Under the pieces are notes generated by a model. It had not been told where the DNA came from. It did not search any database and saw nothing but the letters and a program-made list of their open reading frames with translations. Below are positions 25,836 to 34,764 of a stretch of DNA of 64,000 nt, piece after piece. Source of the stretch: Solibaculum_A intestinale (GTDB lineage: Bacteria; Bacillota; Clostridia; Oscillospirales; Acutalibacteraceae); contig NZ_JBBMFD010000011.1 of NCBI RefSeq assembly GCF_040096205.1, positions 1 through 64,000 of the forward strand. The letters run 5' to 3'. The translations under genes and the position numbers were made by a program. The first letter of the stretch is position 1. The number at the start of each line of letters is the position of its first letter.

Positions 25836-26401
25836 AAATCATACCCCGCTTTCTGTAAATGATTTTTAAGTTTGCTTCTGATTCGGGAAAGGCGAACAGA
25901 CACATTGTTATTTGTTGTACGAAGCCTCTTTGCAATTTCTGTAATGCTATCTGAGTACCAATACCTTGCTACAAACATAACCCTGCTTTCCTGATCCAAG
26001 CTGTCAAGGAAACGATCAATTTCCTGTGACAGCTCCTTTGCATCCACTTCCTGTTCAATAGTAGATGCAGAAGTTAGGCACTCTTCCAACTCATCAAGTG
26101 CAACATCATAGTAACTGTTTCGCTTTAGTGCAGTATTTGCGTGGTATTTTGCGGTAGCGATATTGCGGGTAATACGAAAAATATAGGTTCTGAGTGGGTC
26201 AGGTCTTTCTGGAGGAATTGCATTCCACGCAGCAAGGTATGTATCATTTACACATTCTTCTGCGTCGGGTTCGCATTTCAAAATGTTGTTTGCAATTCTT
26301 TTGCAAGTTGAACCGTATTTTGCAGCAAGTTCAGCTATTGCCTGCTCAGTACGAGCAAAGAACAGTTCAATGATCTTCACATCCTCTAACAAGGTATCCA
26401 C
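25832..26401 (-). CDS. ECF-type RNA polymerase sigma factor
   Basis: A 189-residue sigma-70 family protein with region 2 (KRIANNILKCEPDAEECVNDTYLAAWNAIP, RTYIFRITRNIATAKYH) and region 4 (LDQESRVMFVARYWYSDSITEIAKRL...VRLSRIRSKLK). GAGGAGGTGGATACC, minus strand, precedes the ATG. It is paired with the membrane anti-sigma-like gene downstream. Its regulon may include the adjacent exporter or lie in the host; this is inference. Confidence 0.88.
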   Translation of the reverse strand: MDTLLEDVKIIELFFARTEQAIAELAAKYGSTCKRIANNILKCEPDAEECVNDTYLAAWNAIPPERPDPLRTYIFRITRNIATAKYHANTALKRNSYYDVALDELEECLTSASTIEQEVDAKELSQEIDRFLDSLDQESRVMFVARYWYSDSITEIAKRLRTTNNNVSVRLSRIRSKLKNHLQKAGYDL

Positions 26402-26734
26402 CTCCTCACCTATGTACTATGGATCTGGCGGACAATCTTACAGAAGCGAGGGAAAATTTCACACCTTTATTATAGTACATTGCAATTCTATTTTCTATCG
26501 CCTCAGCAAAATCGTTTGGCACCAGTCGAGGTCGCTCGGCAGTCTGAAAATATGGTCCTTCGGTTTTGGTAGAGTTGCTCGCAGCAGAGGAGGCGTAACA
26601 AAAAATTAAAGGTAGCTGCCCGGACAGAATGGGTTGGGTGGAAAAATAAATAATATCCGAAACAGGATGACGGAAATTGTTAGCGCCGAGTTAATTCGTA
26701 CACAGTTAGTGTTTAAGTGTTTACAAACAGCCCA
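26402..26734. other. Divergent intergenic region, no gene recognised
   Basis: About 330 nt between the sigma operon (minus) and the two-component operon (plus). AT-rich ends suit divergent promoters. The centre (about 26500-26620) is GC-richer and may be a decayed gene fragment, but no product could be recognised. Confidence 0.5.
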
Positions 26735-26763
26735 TTGATATTGTTCGTTTGTGCGTATATAAT
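26735..26763 (+). promoter_or_regulatory. Promoter of the two-component operon
   Basis: TTGATA (26735-26740) and TATAAT (26758-26763), 17-nt spacer, 31 nt before the first ATG of the operon. Close to consensus. Confidence 0.75.
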
Positions 26764-26793
26764 ATATATAACTATTTGATGCGGAGGTAAACT

Positions 26794-27006
26794 ATGTTTG
26801 AATACATGACAGTACAGGATGCGGCTAAACTTTGGGGAATATCGGTGCGTCGTGTTCAAAAGCTGTGTGAGGAGAATCGCATTGATGGAATTGTTCGGCT
26901 ACCTCGTGCATGGCTAATTCCCCAAGATGCCCAAAAGCCGGCTGATGGAAGATATAAACAAAATAAAAATGAATTTATAGCTGACAACAAGGAGAACACA
27001 CGATGA
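26794..27006 (+). CDS. Small helix-turn-helix (excisionase/MerR-like) protein
   Basis: A 70-residue protein with MTVQDAAKLWGISVRRVQKLCEENRIDG, a MerR/excisionase-type helix-turn-helix, then RLPRAWLIPQDAQKP. GCGGAGGTAAACT precedes the ATG. It overlaps the response regulator by 4 nt. Probably an extra regulator of the exporter operon rather than an excisionase, given its location. Confidence 0.7.
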   Translation: MFEYMTVQDAAKLWGISVRRVQKLCEENRIDGIVRLPRAWLIPQDAQKPADGRYKQNKNEFIADNKENTR

Positions 27007-27671
27007 GTAAATTGTTATTAGTGGAGGATGACCAAAGTATCGTATCCTCATTATCAGACTATTTAGGAAATGAAGGGTTCAAAATCGAAAATGCTCCCGG
27101 TCAAAAAGAAGCAATAGAAAAATTGGATAGCGACCAATACGATATAGCCTTGGTGGACATTCAATTATCAAACGGAAATGGTTTTTCTGTTTGTTCTGCA
27201 ATTAAAGAAAGAGGAACTATGCCAGTTATTTTCTTAACGGCTTCTGATGATGAATATAGTGTTGTGGCTGGGTTAGATATGGGGGCTGACGATTATATCA
27301 GCAAACCGTTCAGACCAAGAGAACTGCTTTCAAGGATCAACAGCGTATTAAGGAGAACTAAGAACACACAAAACATTATCAGTTACCTCGACTTAGTTGT
27401 GGACACAAATCAAGCAACCGTATCAAAGAATGGGAAAGAGATTTTGTTGTCTGCTATGGAATATAAGTTGCTGTTAGTCTTTTTGCGTAACAAAGGTATT
27501 GTCCTTTCTCGCAGAAGATTGTTGGAGCTTTTATGGGACACTACTGGGGAGTTTATCAATGATAATACATTGACTGTCTATATGAAAAGGCTACGTGACA
27601 AAATTGAAACCAATCCGCAGGAGCCGGAAATCATAATTACCGTTCGTGGGCTTGGCTATAAGGTGGGTTGA
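27003..27671 (+). CDS. OmpR-family response regulator
   Basis: A 222-residue response regulator. The receiver has acidic pocket VEDD, the phosphorylation site D51 in ALVDIQLS, and the switch/Lys residues in FLTASDD and YISKPF. A winged-helix DNA-binding domain ends in VRGLGYKVG. It overlaps the kinase frame region and is followed at once by its kinase. Related to BceR/VanR-type regulators. Likely binds the repeats at 28698-28726 to induce the ABC exporter. Confidence 0.92.
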   Translation: MSKLLLVEDDQSIVSSLSDYLGNEGFKIENAPGQKEAIEKLDSDQYDIALVDIQLSNGNGFSVCSAIKERGTMPVIFLTASDDEYSVVAGLDMGADDYISKPFRPRELLSRINSVLRRTKNTQNIISYLDLVVDTNQATVSKNGKEILLSAMEYKLLLVFLRNKGIVLSRRRLLELLWDTTGEFINDNTLTVYMKRLRDKIETNPQEPEIIITVRGLGYKVG

Positions 27672-27672
27672 T

Positions 27673-28680
27673 ATGGACTTTATCAGAAATAAAGAAGTTA
27701 AAAGGCAAATTGTTGTCAGCAGTATTCTTATTCTATTTTGGGGCGGCATTGGCATTATCGTTGATAGCAAAGCTGTGTGGATTGTTCTGTCGGCTATCAT
27801 TTCATCCAGTGCAGTTTCCCTCTTTTTCACATATCAGAGATACAAGAAAATTGCTGATTTTAGTTTGCATATTGATAGGCTGTTACATGGAGATGAAAAA
27901 ATTTCTTTTGGGCAGTTTCAAGAAGGTGAGTTATCTGTTTTACATGATGAAATATCCAAGATGACAAGACGGCTTATTGAACAGGCAGAAGCTCTGAAAA
28001 TGGAGAAAGGTAATTTGGCAAATGCTTTAGCCGATATTTCACATCAATTAAAAACACCTTTGACATCGCTGAATATCTTAAATGCTTCTCTGTGTAATGA
28101 GGAACTGACTGACGAAGAAAGGTATGAGCTGATCCGCGAACAGACTATGCTCTTATCAAGAATGGAGTGGCTGATAGCCACACTTCTGAAAATATCCAAG
28201 CTGGATGCAGGAACGATTACTCTAAAGCCACAGGCGGTATACTTAAAAGATGTGGTAGAAAAAGCAATTCGTCCTCTGGAGATTGCGGCAGAATTAAAAA
28301 TGCAGACAATCACGCAAGTGATTCCGGCAGAATTAAAACTATCTCTTGATACTGATTGGACTGCTGAAGCCTTGGGGAATGTAATCAAAAACTGTATCGA
28401 ACATTCACCAGAGGGCAGCACTATCGAAATCAAGGCAATAGAAAGACCTCTTTTGACACAGATCATTATAGAGGATAGCGGAACAGGTTTTCAGGAAAAA
28501 GACATCCCCCATTTATTTGACCGATTTTATCAAGGAAGTGGCTCTACAATCGGTAATGCCGGTTTGGGGTTGGCTCTGGCAAAGACGATCATTGTCAATC
28601 AGGGTGGTGTCATCCAAGCGAAAAATCGGGAGTCAGGCGGTGCAAAATTTGAAATCTGCTTTTATCGGGGGACTGCTTAA
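27673..28680 (+). CDS. BceS-like intramembrane-sensing histidine kinase
   Basis: A 335-residue kinase with two closely spaced transmembrane helices (residues ~12-30 and ~35-55) and almost no external loop, typical of kinases that sense through a partner transporter. The H-box ISHQLKTPLTSL is at ~residue 119-130; the N-box (IKNCIEHSPEG) and G-boxes (EDSGTGF, GNAGLGLALAK) are present. ATG 27673 follows AAGGTGGGTTGAT. Its partner permease is at 29461. Typical inducers of such systems are cell-wall antibiotics such as bacitracin or lantibiotics. Confidence 0.88.
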   Translation: MDFIRNKEVKRQIVVSSILILFWGGIGIIVDSKAVWIVLSAIISSSAVSLFFTYQRYKKIADFSLHIDRLLHGDEKISFGQFQEGELSVLHDEISKMTRRLIEQAEALKMEKGNLANALADISHQLKTPLTSLNILNASLCNEELTDEERYELIREQTMLLSRMEWLIATLLKISKLDAGTITLKPQAVYLKDVVEKAIRPLEIAAELKMQTITQVIPAELKLSLDTDWTAEALGNVIKNCIEHSPEGSTIEIKAIERPLLTQIIIEDSGTGFQEKDIPHLFDRFYQGSGSTIGNAGLGLALAKTIIVNQGGVIQAKNRESGGAKFEICFYRGTA

Positions 28681-28697
28681 TGCAGCCCCTTTTTAAG

Positions 28698-28750
28698 TGA
28701 CATTTTTGTAATGAAAAAGTAATGAAGCAGTCACTTGGCTTTGCTATACT
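28698..28750 (+). promoter_or_regulatory. BceR-like operator and promoter of the ABC exporter
   Basis: TGACA-TTTT-TGTAA (28698-28711) matches the TNACA-N4-TGTAA box of BceR-type regulators. GTAATGAA repeats 11 bp apart (28708 and 28719) fit tandem binding of an OmpR-family dimer. TATACT at 28745-28750 would be the -10. There is no good -35, so the promoter probably needs the activator. Confidence 0.65.
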
Positions 28751-28780
28751 GAATTGCAAAAATATATGGAGGAACTTTTT

Positions 28781-29461
28781 ATGGAGATATTAAGAGTAGA
28801 GAATATCTGCAAAACCTATGAAATGGACAATGCTCCTGTCCATGCTTTGTCAGATGTTTCTTTTTCCGTCGATAAAGGAGAGTTTGTTGCAATCATTGGA
28901 GCATCTGGGTCTGGCAAGTCTACCCTGTTGCACATTTTAGGTGGTGTTGACAGACCGACTTCGGGAAAAGTATTTGTGGATGGACAGGATGTTTATGAGC
29001 AAAATGAAGATGAATTGGCTGTATTCAGAAGAAGGCAGGTTGGGCTTGTCTATCAGTTTTATAATCTGATCCCGGTTTTGACTGTCGAGGAAAATATCAC
29101 GCTGCCGATTCGATTGGATGGGCGTAAAATCAATCAGGAGCGTTTGAAAGAACTGCTATCCACACTCAAACTGGTAAAGCGTAGAAAGCACCTGCCAAGT
29201 CAGTTATCCGGCGGTCAACAACAAAGAGTGGCAATCGGACGAGCGTTGATTAACGCACCTGCGATTATCCTTGCGGATGAGCCAACGGGAAATCTGGACA
29301 CGGAGAACACAAGGGATATTATGAAACTTCTGCGTGAATCCAATGAAGTCTATCGCCAGACAATGATCCTGATTACCCATGACCGTGAAATCGCAATGCA
29401 GGCAGACCGTATTCTGGAAATTCAGGATGGCAGACTTGTGAGGGATGAGGTGATACGCTGA
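28781..29461 (+). CDS. BceA-like ABC transporter ATP-binding protein
   Basis: A 226-residue MacB/BceA-type ATPase. Walker A is GASGSGKST (residues 40-48), the Q-loop is YQFYNL, the signature is LSGGQQQR, Walker B is IILADEPTGN, and the switch histidine is in LITHD. TGGAGGAAC precedes ATG 28781; the longer frame lacks a signal. Its last codons overlap the permease start. It powers the FtsX-type permease that removes or releases cell-wall-active peptides. Confidence 0.92.
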   Translation: MEILRVENICKTYEMDNAPVHALSDVSFSVDKGEFVAIIGASGSGKSTLLHILGGVDRPTSGKVFVDGQDVYEQNEDELAVFRRRQVGLVYQFYNLIPVLTVEENITLPIRLDGRKINQERLKELLSTLKLVKRRKHLPSQLSGGQQQRVAIGRALINAPAIILADEPTGNLDTENTRDIMKLLRESNEVYRQTMILITHDREIAMQADRILEIQDGRLVRDEVIR

Positions 29462-31965
29462 TGAATATGATTTTCATGCTTACACTCAGGAATCTGTTGT
29501 CGAATAAAAAGCGTACCCTACTCACACTTTTAACCATTCTTTTGTCAATCAGTATGATAACCGCTATTCTCTGTGGGGGATGGTCGTTGGTTGATTTTTT
29601 GAAAGAGAAAGAAAAAGTGTATGGTGGCGATTATGACTACTACATGGAGGATTTGACTTGGGAGCAGGTTCAAGAGCTATATAGTCAAAACAATGTAGGC
29701 GAAGTTTCGCTTCTCCGCTTTGCCGGAAACAGTTTTTACGGGGAGAAATCCAACAGTACAATGCTCTCCGTTGGCGAGATTGACGAGAACTTTACCCAAA
29801 GATTTTCGTTAAATCAGTATTTGCTTGCAGGGCGTTTCCCGCAAGATGAAAATGAGATTGTTATTTCAGAATCTTTTTTGAAGAAAAACAACATGAATAC
29901 AGAGATTGGAGATACGATTTCTTTAACTCTTGGTTCAAGAATTTGGGATGAATATAATGCCCAGCTTTCCGGGCTGACAAATTATAGGGGCGAAGAAGAA
30001 AGCTTCGTTCCAACAAAAGAGAAAGCGTATGTAGTTGTTGGTATTCTGTCAGATGTGAATGACTCAAAAATCGCAGCAAACTATAATGCCTTTGCAGGTG
30101 TTGACAAAACGGCATCCGATTTTGCTGCGTATGTCAAGGCAAAGAATTTATCCAATTCGATCTATACAGAAGCCGAAGAAGTGGCTGCGGCAGTAGACAG
30201 TCATGTAGCAAAGTTTCATTCGGAATTGTTAGTCTATCATGGAATTACCGGGGGTAAAGGAGCTGCAAAACTGATTGCTTTGGTGGTCATGGTCGTTTGT
30301 CTTTTGATGGCTGCATCTGCTTCAATGATCAGCAACGCCCTCTCCATTTCCTTACAGGAACGAATTAAGCAGATGGGAATGCTATCCAGTATTGGAGCCA
30401 CAAAAGGGCAAAAACGCCTTAGCGTATATTTAGAAGCCTTCCTTTTGGGAGTGGTGAGCATACCCTTTGGATTGGTTGTTGGTATCCTGCTATCTGCTCT
30501 GTTATTAAGTGTGGTCAGGGCAGCTTTTGGAGAAACATTCACTTTTGGCATCGTAGAACTGTCCTTGAAGGTAAACGGATTGATCCTGCTCGTCAGCGGA
30601 TTATCCGGCATTGCTTCTTTGTACTTCGGAAGTAGAAAGCCTGTGAAGCAAGCAGCTAAAATTACAGTTATTGAAGCGATCCGCCAGTCTAACAATGCGG
30701 TATCAAGAAAGAAATTCCGTGACGGAAAAATCGTTTCTTTGGTTTTTGGCATTTATGGTTCGTTAGCAGCAAAAAATATTAAGCGTAATCCAAAACGCTT
30801 CCGAGCGATTACCGGCTCTATTTTCTTGTCGGTGGTAATTGCCCTTTCCTTATATAGTTTCTCTGATTTTATGCTTTATCAGACATCCTTGGATATGAAG
30901 GAGGACGGTTCCTGTTATACTGATGTGATTTCGATGATTCAATACAAAGATATTCCTGTCGCAATCGGGGCATTATCGGATGAAAATATCACTGCGGATG
31001 TTTCCTATTCTTTTCAGCGATATATGACCGCTGAATTTTCGCAGGAACAAATCAATCCTGATATGCAAGGATATTTTATCAATGGTACGAAAGCAGAGGT
31101 ATATGTCGTAGGATTGGACGAAGAACATTTTGTCTCTTTTTGCGATGAAAATGGATTCAGTCTGGATGTGACAAATTTCAATCATGGAATTTTGCTCAAT
31201 CAGACTATGGGATACTATAATTCGGCACAAAATCGGGTAATTGCAGGCTCACCGTTTCTTATTGAACCGGGAACAGAAATCATTCCGCTGGGGGCATCCG
31301 AGGATGCCTTGCCGATTATCGTGGAAGAAATCGTTTCAGAAGAAAATGCAAATATCCAATCCATGTTTGTGAGAGATCGAGCTGTCCTCATCGTGCCTTT
31401 AAGTTATTTTAACTTGCTGATAGATGATAACGCCTATGTGGAAATGAGAATACAGACAGCACAGCATAAAGAAGCAATGGAATGTCTGGCTGACAGAGGA
31501 TTTCCGCAAACTGTGGACATTGCAGCCGCAACGAATAATTCCAGACAGGTATATACGATTGCAAAACTGGTAATCTGCCTGTTCTCGATCCTGATGACGG
31601 TTATTATCAGCTTGAATGTTTGTAACACTATCTCGAATACGATTCATTTGAGAAGAAGCGAATTTGCTGTTCTGCGTTCTGTTGGTATGACTGCCAAAGG
31701 ATTAAAATGTACGCTATTGCTCGAAGCTGTTTTGTACGGCGTAAAAGCATTGGTTCTTGCGTTGCCTGTGAGCTTTTTGATTCATTGTGCTATCTACTAC
31801 TTCATATCGTCGGGTATGACACCATTTGCTTTTTATATGAACGGCGGTATTTATGCTCTTGCAGTTATGGCTGTCGGCGCTATGGTATGTATCGCTATGC
31901 TGTTTGCTGTTAGAAGCGTATCAAAGGTGGAAATTGTAGAGGAACTGAAATTGAGCAATATGTAA
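29461..31965 (+). CDS. FtsX/BceB-like ABC transporter permease
   Basis: An 834-residue permease with an FtsX layout. One N-terminal transmembrane helix (about residues 17-40) is followed by a ~200-residue external domain and a helix bundle near residues 275-390. A second half has a helix near 450-465, another external domain, and a final bundle from ~700. ISNALSISLQERIKQMGMLSSIGATKGQ and LRRSEFAVLRSVGMTAKG are the typical cytoplasmic loops. Larger than classical BceB (~650) because both halves have an external domain. Its lower GC than the mobility genes suggests a separate origin for this cargo. Confidence 0.9.
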   Translation: MNMIFMLTLRNLLSNKKRTLLTLLTILLSISMITAILCGGWSLVDFLKEKEKVYGGDYDYYMEDLTWEQVQELYSQNNVGEVSLLRFAGNSFYGEKSNSTMLSVGEIDENFTQRFSLNQYLLAGRFPQDENEIVISESFLKKNNMNTEIGDTISLTLGSRIWDEYNAQLSGLTNYRGEEESFVPTKEKAYVVVGILSDVNDSKIAANYNAFAGVDKTASDFAAYVKAKNLSNSIYTEAEEVAAAVDSHVAKFHSELLVYHGITGGKGAAKLIALVVMVVCLLMAASASMISNALSISLQERIKQMGMLSSIGATKGQKRLSVYLEAFLLGVVSIPFGLVVGILLSALLLSVVRAAFGETFTFGIVELSLKVNGLILLVSGLSGIASLYFGSRKPVKQAAKITVIEAIRQSNNAVSRKKFRDGKIVSLVFGIYGSLAAKNIKRNPKRFRAITGSIFLSVVIALSLYSFSDFMLYQTSLDMKEDGSCYTDVISMIQYKDIPVAIGALSDENITADVSYSFQRYMTAEFSQEQINPDMQGYFINGTKAEVYVVGLDEEHFVSFCDENGFSLDVTNFNHGILLNQTMGYYNSAQNRVIAGSPFLIEPGTEIIPLGASEDALPIIVEEIVSEENANIQSMFVRDRAVLIVPLSYFNLLIDDNAYVEMRIQTAQHKEAMECLADRGFPQTVDIAAATNNSRQVYTIAKLVICLFSILMTVIISLNVCNTISNTIHLRRSEFAVLRSVGMTAKGLKCTLLLEAVLYGVKALVLALPVSFLIHCAIYYFISSGMTPFAFYMNGGIYALAVMAVGAMVCIAMLFAVRSVSKVEIVEELKLSNM

Positions 31966-32007
31966 TCATTCAATCTAACAAAGCAACTGAAACAGAGGTA
32001 ATAGAAA

Positions 32008-32370
32008 TTGCGTAAAAAGAAACTGGTAAAGAGAGTTGCAGGCATTGCTTTGACTGTTGGTGCAGTTATACTTGCCATTGTATGTGTTGGTAAAGTAAAT
32101 CGCATTCAGAACGAAAAAGATATTATTGGCACATGGAAGGATGCAAATGCTGAGGAGATATTTACCTTTCAAGAAAACGGGGAACTTGCTGTGAGTAAAG
32201 ATATGCCCGATTCGGGTCTATCCTGCGGTGACGCATATTATAGTTTTTCTTACTCGGATATAATCTGTGTTACACAGGGAAATAGTAGTGTAGAATTTGA
32301 GATAGAAGTAGATCAAAACGAATTGAAAATCTTCTTCATGGGACAAGAATATCTGGAATTGGAAAAGTAA
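32008..32370 (+). CDS. Membrane-anchored small protein (DUF5640-like)
   Basis: A 120-residue protein starting at a TTG after AGAGGTAATAGAAA. One N-terminal transmembrane segment (IALTVGAVILAIVCVG) is followed by an external domain with IIGTWKDANAEEIFTFQENGELAV, as in DUF5640-type lipocalin-like domains. It lies last in the exporter operon; it may sense or shield the drug, but this is a guess. Confidence 0.65.
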   Translation: MRKKKLVKRVAGIALTVGAVILAIVCVGKVNRIQNEKDIIGTWKDANAEEIFTFQENGELAVSKDMPDSGLSCGDAYYSFSYSDIICVTQGNSSVEFEIEVDQNELKIFFMGQEYLELEK

Positions 32371-32395
32371 TGATTACAAATAAAAGAAAACCATT

Positions 32396-32432
32396 GAGCC
32401 GATAATTCGCATCCTTTGCGGACTAACGGCTC
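32396..32432 (+). repeat. Two-part hairpin near E2 right end
   Basis: GAGCCG (32396-32401) with CGGCTC (32427-32432), and inside it CGCA with TGCG. No T tract follows. The last ~70 nt of E2 (32433-32505) have no gene; AATTCCATCTCAA at 32493-32505 resembles the recombinase-gene target sequence. Confidence 0.45.
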
Positions 32433-32505
32433 TGCATATATTTTGAACGCTATTTTCAGAAACATTGTGTTTTGCAGAAAAGCCCCTTGACAAATTCCAT
32501 CTCAA

Positions 32506-34287
32506 AAAGCTATGTTGGAGGAGTTCGCCGCACGACAGGGCTTTACAAACATTGTCCATTTCACGGACGATGGCATTAGCGGCACTTGCTTTGACCGTCC
32601 CGGATTTTTGGCAATGATGAAAGAGGTTGAAGCCGGGAATGTGGAGTACCTGTGTATCAAGGACATGAGCCGCATGGGTCGTGACTATCTGAAAGTCGGT
32701 CAGATTATGGAAATCCTGCGTCAGCGTGGCGTTCGCCTTATCGCCATCAATGACGGCGTGGACAGTGCCAGAGGGGACGATGATTTTACCCCTTTCCGCA
32801 ACATCATGAACGAGTATTACGCCAGAGACACCAGCCGTAAAATCCGTTCCACTTTTCAATCCAAAGGCAAGTCCGGCAAGCACCTCACAGGCACGGTCAT
32901 TTACGGCTATCTCTGGAACGAAGCCAGGGACCAATGGTTGGTTGACCCCGAAGCCGCTGATGTGGTCAAGCGCATCTTTGCCATGACGATTGACGGCTAC
33001 GGTCCGTATCAGATCGCCAGCAAACTGAAATCGGAAAAGGTGCTTATTCCGTCTGCTTACCTTGCCCAACACGGCGAGGGCGTGAACAAAAACAAGACTT
33101 TCAAAGATGTGTACGGCTGGGGTTCTTCCACCATCTGCAACATTCTTGAAAAGCGTGAGTATCTGGGACACACCATCAACTTCAAGACTCGAAAGCACTT
33201 CAAGGACAAGAAAAGCCATTATGTCCCGGAGGACGAATGGACGATTTTCGAGAATACCCATGAAGCTATCATTGACCAGCAGACCTTTGACCTTGTGCAG
33301 AAAATCCGTGGGAATGTCAGACGCTACCCGGACGGCTGGGGCGAAGCAGCTCCCCTCACAGGCTTGCTTTATTGTGCCGATTGCGGCGGCAAGATGTATG
33401 TCCACCGTACCAACAACGGCAAGCGTATTTCTCAATATACCTGTTCCCAATACAGCAAAGTCCCAGTTGGAAAGCTCTGCACGACACAGCACCGTATCAA
33501 TGAAGATGTGGTACTGTCCCTTGTTTCCGAAATGCTCAAAGCTATTGCCGAGTATGCCAAGCATGACCGAGCTGAGTTTGTCCGTGTGGTGCAGGAAGCG
33601 CAGTCCAGCCAGCAGACGGCAGAGGTCAGAAAACAGCGCACACGCCTTGCCACAGCAAAGCAGAGAGTTTCCGAGCTGGAAGTCCTGCTCTGCAAAATCT
33701 ATGAGGACAACATTTTAGGCAAGCTGTCCGACAGCAGATACGCCACTCTGGACGCTCAATACGAAAAGGAACAGTCCGAGCTTACCGCCGAAATCTCTGC
33801 TCTGGAAAAGGCTGTCAAGAGCTATGAGAAGCACGAAAAGGACGCTGATCGTTTTATCGCTCTGATTGACAAGTATGAGAACTTCGACAAGTTGACCATT
33901 GCCATGCTCAACGAGTTTATCGAGAAAATCCTTGTGCATGAGCGTGACCGTAAAGGCAGTATACAGACCACACAGGAGGTCGAGATTTACTTCAATTTTG
34001 TTGGGCGATTCGTTCCCCCGGCGTTTGGAGAAGTGGAGCTGACCCCGGAAGAATTAGAGGAAATCCGCAAGCGTGAGGAACGCAAGGACAGGCTTCATCA
34101 GAACTACTTGAAGCGGAAAGCCAGCGGAGCGCAGAAGCGATACGAGGACAAAATCAAGGGGAGAAAAAAGGCAGAAATCGAAGCCAAGAAAGCCGCCATT
34201 CGTGCGGAGGACATTGCAAAGGGAGTGTTCGTCCCTGTCAGCAGTTTACCGCAGAGAGAGCCGATGAAAGGAGTACAAACAGCATGA
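32506..34287 (+). pseudogene. E1 large serine recombinase, 3' part
   Basis: The remaining 593 codons of the E1 recombinase, from KAMLEEFAARQGF onward. The resolvase domain continues (CIKDMSRMGRDYLKV), then the recombinase domain, zinc ribbon LLYCADCGGKMYVH, coiled coil (about codons 365-460 of this part) and a basic tail. It lacks the catalytic serine, which is in the 12554 fragment. An ATG at 32512 could start a product, but it could not cut DNA. Rejoining after E2 excision gives the full enzyme. It overlaps TnpV by 4 nt. Confidence 0.92.
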
Positions 34288-34628
34288 ATATCACTTATAC
34301 ACAGAACGGCGATTATCTTATCCCGAACATCGTTATCCGCAAGACCAAGCCCCTCGGACACTACGGCAGACTTCGCAAGGCGTATCTGGAAATGCACCGT
34401 CCGATACTGTTCAATGAGCTGGTACTATCCGACAAGCTCTTTGAGCATTGCGCCGAGATTGACGAAGCGGCACGAAACCGCATGGAGCTGATCGTGCGGT
34501 CACTGGCAGAGCAAAACGGCGTGACCGAGCAACTGAAAGCTGAAAACCAAATGGAATGGGTGCGGCAGATGAACGCTTGCAAGGCGCAGGCAGAGGAAGT
34601 TGTGAAAGCAGAGTTGATTTATAATTGA
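34284..34628 (+). CDS. TnpV family protein (E1)
   Basis: A 114-residue TnpV protein with the family signature NGDYLIPNIVIRKTKPLGHYGRLR and WVRQMNACKAQAEEVVKAELIY. It overlaps the recombinase stop by 4 nt, with AAAGGAGTACAAACAGC before the ATG. Coupling to the recombinase suggests a shared role in element movement. A terminator follows. Confidence 0.87.
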   Translation: MNITYTQNGDYLIPNIVIRKTKPLGHYGRLRKAYLEMHRPILFNELVLSDKLFEHCAEIDEAARNRMELIVRSLAEQNGVTEQLKAENQMEWVRQMNACKAQAEEVVKAELIYN

Positions 34629-34634
34629 GCGAGG

Positions 34635-34666
34635 AAGTCCGGGCAGAAAACTGTTCGGACTTTTCT
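34635..34666 (+). terminator. Terminator after recombinase-TnpV of E1
   Basis: Stem AAGTCCG/CGGACTT with inner CAG/CTG pairs and an AAAA loop, then TTCTC. Confidence 0.7.
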
Positions 34667-34707
34667 CATATAGTCCAAAGTTGCGGTAGAATTGTTCACA
34701 AGTTTTA

Positions 34708-34716
34708 TGGTATAAT
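34708..34716 (+). promoter_or_regulatory. Extended -10 promoter for the lipoprotein gene
   Basis: TGG directly before TATAAT (34711-34716) forms an extended -10; no matching -35 at 17 nt. GAGGAGGTATTCAT then precedes the ATG at 34765. Confidence 0.5.
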
Positions 34717-34764
34717 TTGAATACGAAAATTAAGCAACAAATCGGAATTTGAGGAGGTATTCAT

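Larger units (their letters stand above)
12659..32505 (+). mobile_element. E2: mobilizable serine-recombinase element inside E1's recombinase gene
   Basis: E2 is delimited by TCAA at 12655-12658 and TCAA at 32502-32505. Deleting 12659-32505 restores NSISNQKAMLEEF, the conserved N-terminal motif of large serine recombinases. The ~19.8 kb unit carries its own recombinase at 16903, TnpV, TnpW, primase genes, parM-parR, oriT, MobA/L, a sigma/anti-sigma pair and a BceAB-like exporter with its two-component system. The recombinase lies internally rather than at an end, so a composite origin is possible. Confidence 0.85.

Noticed and set aside
26500..26620. Gene fragment in the intergenic region before the two-component system
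   Set aside because: Base composition differs from its surroundings but no protein similarity could be recognised.
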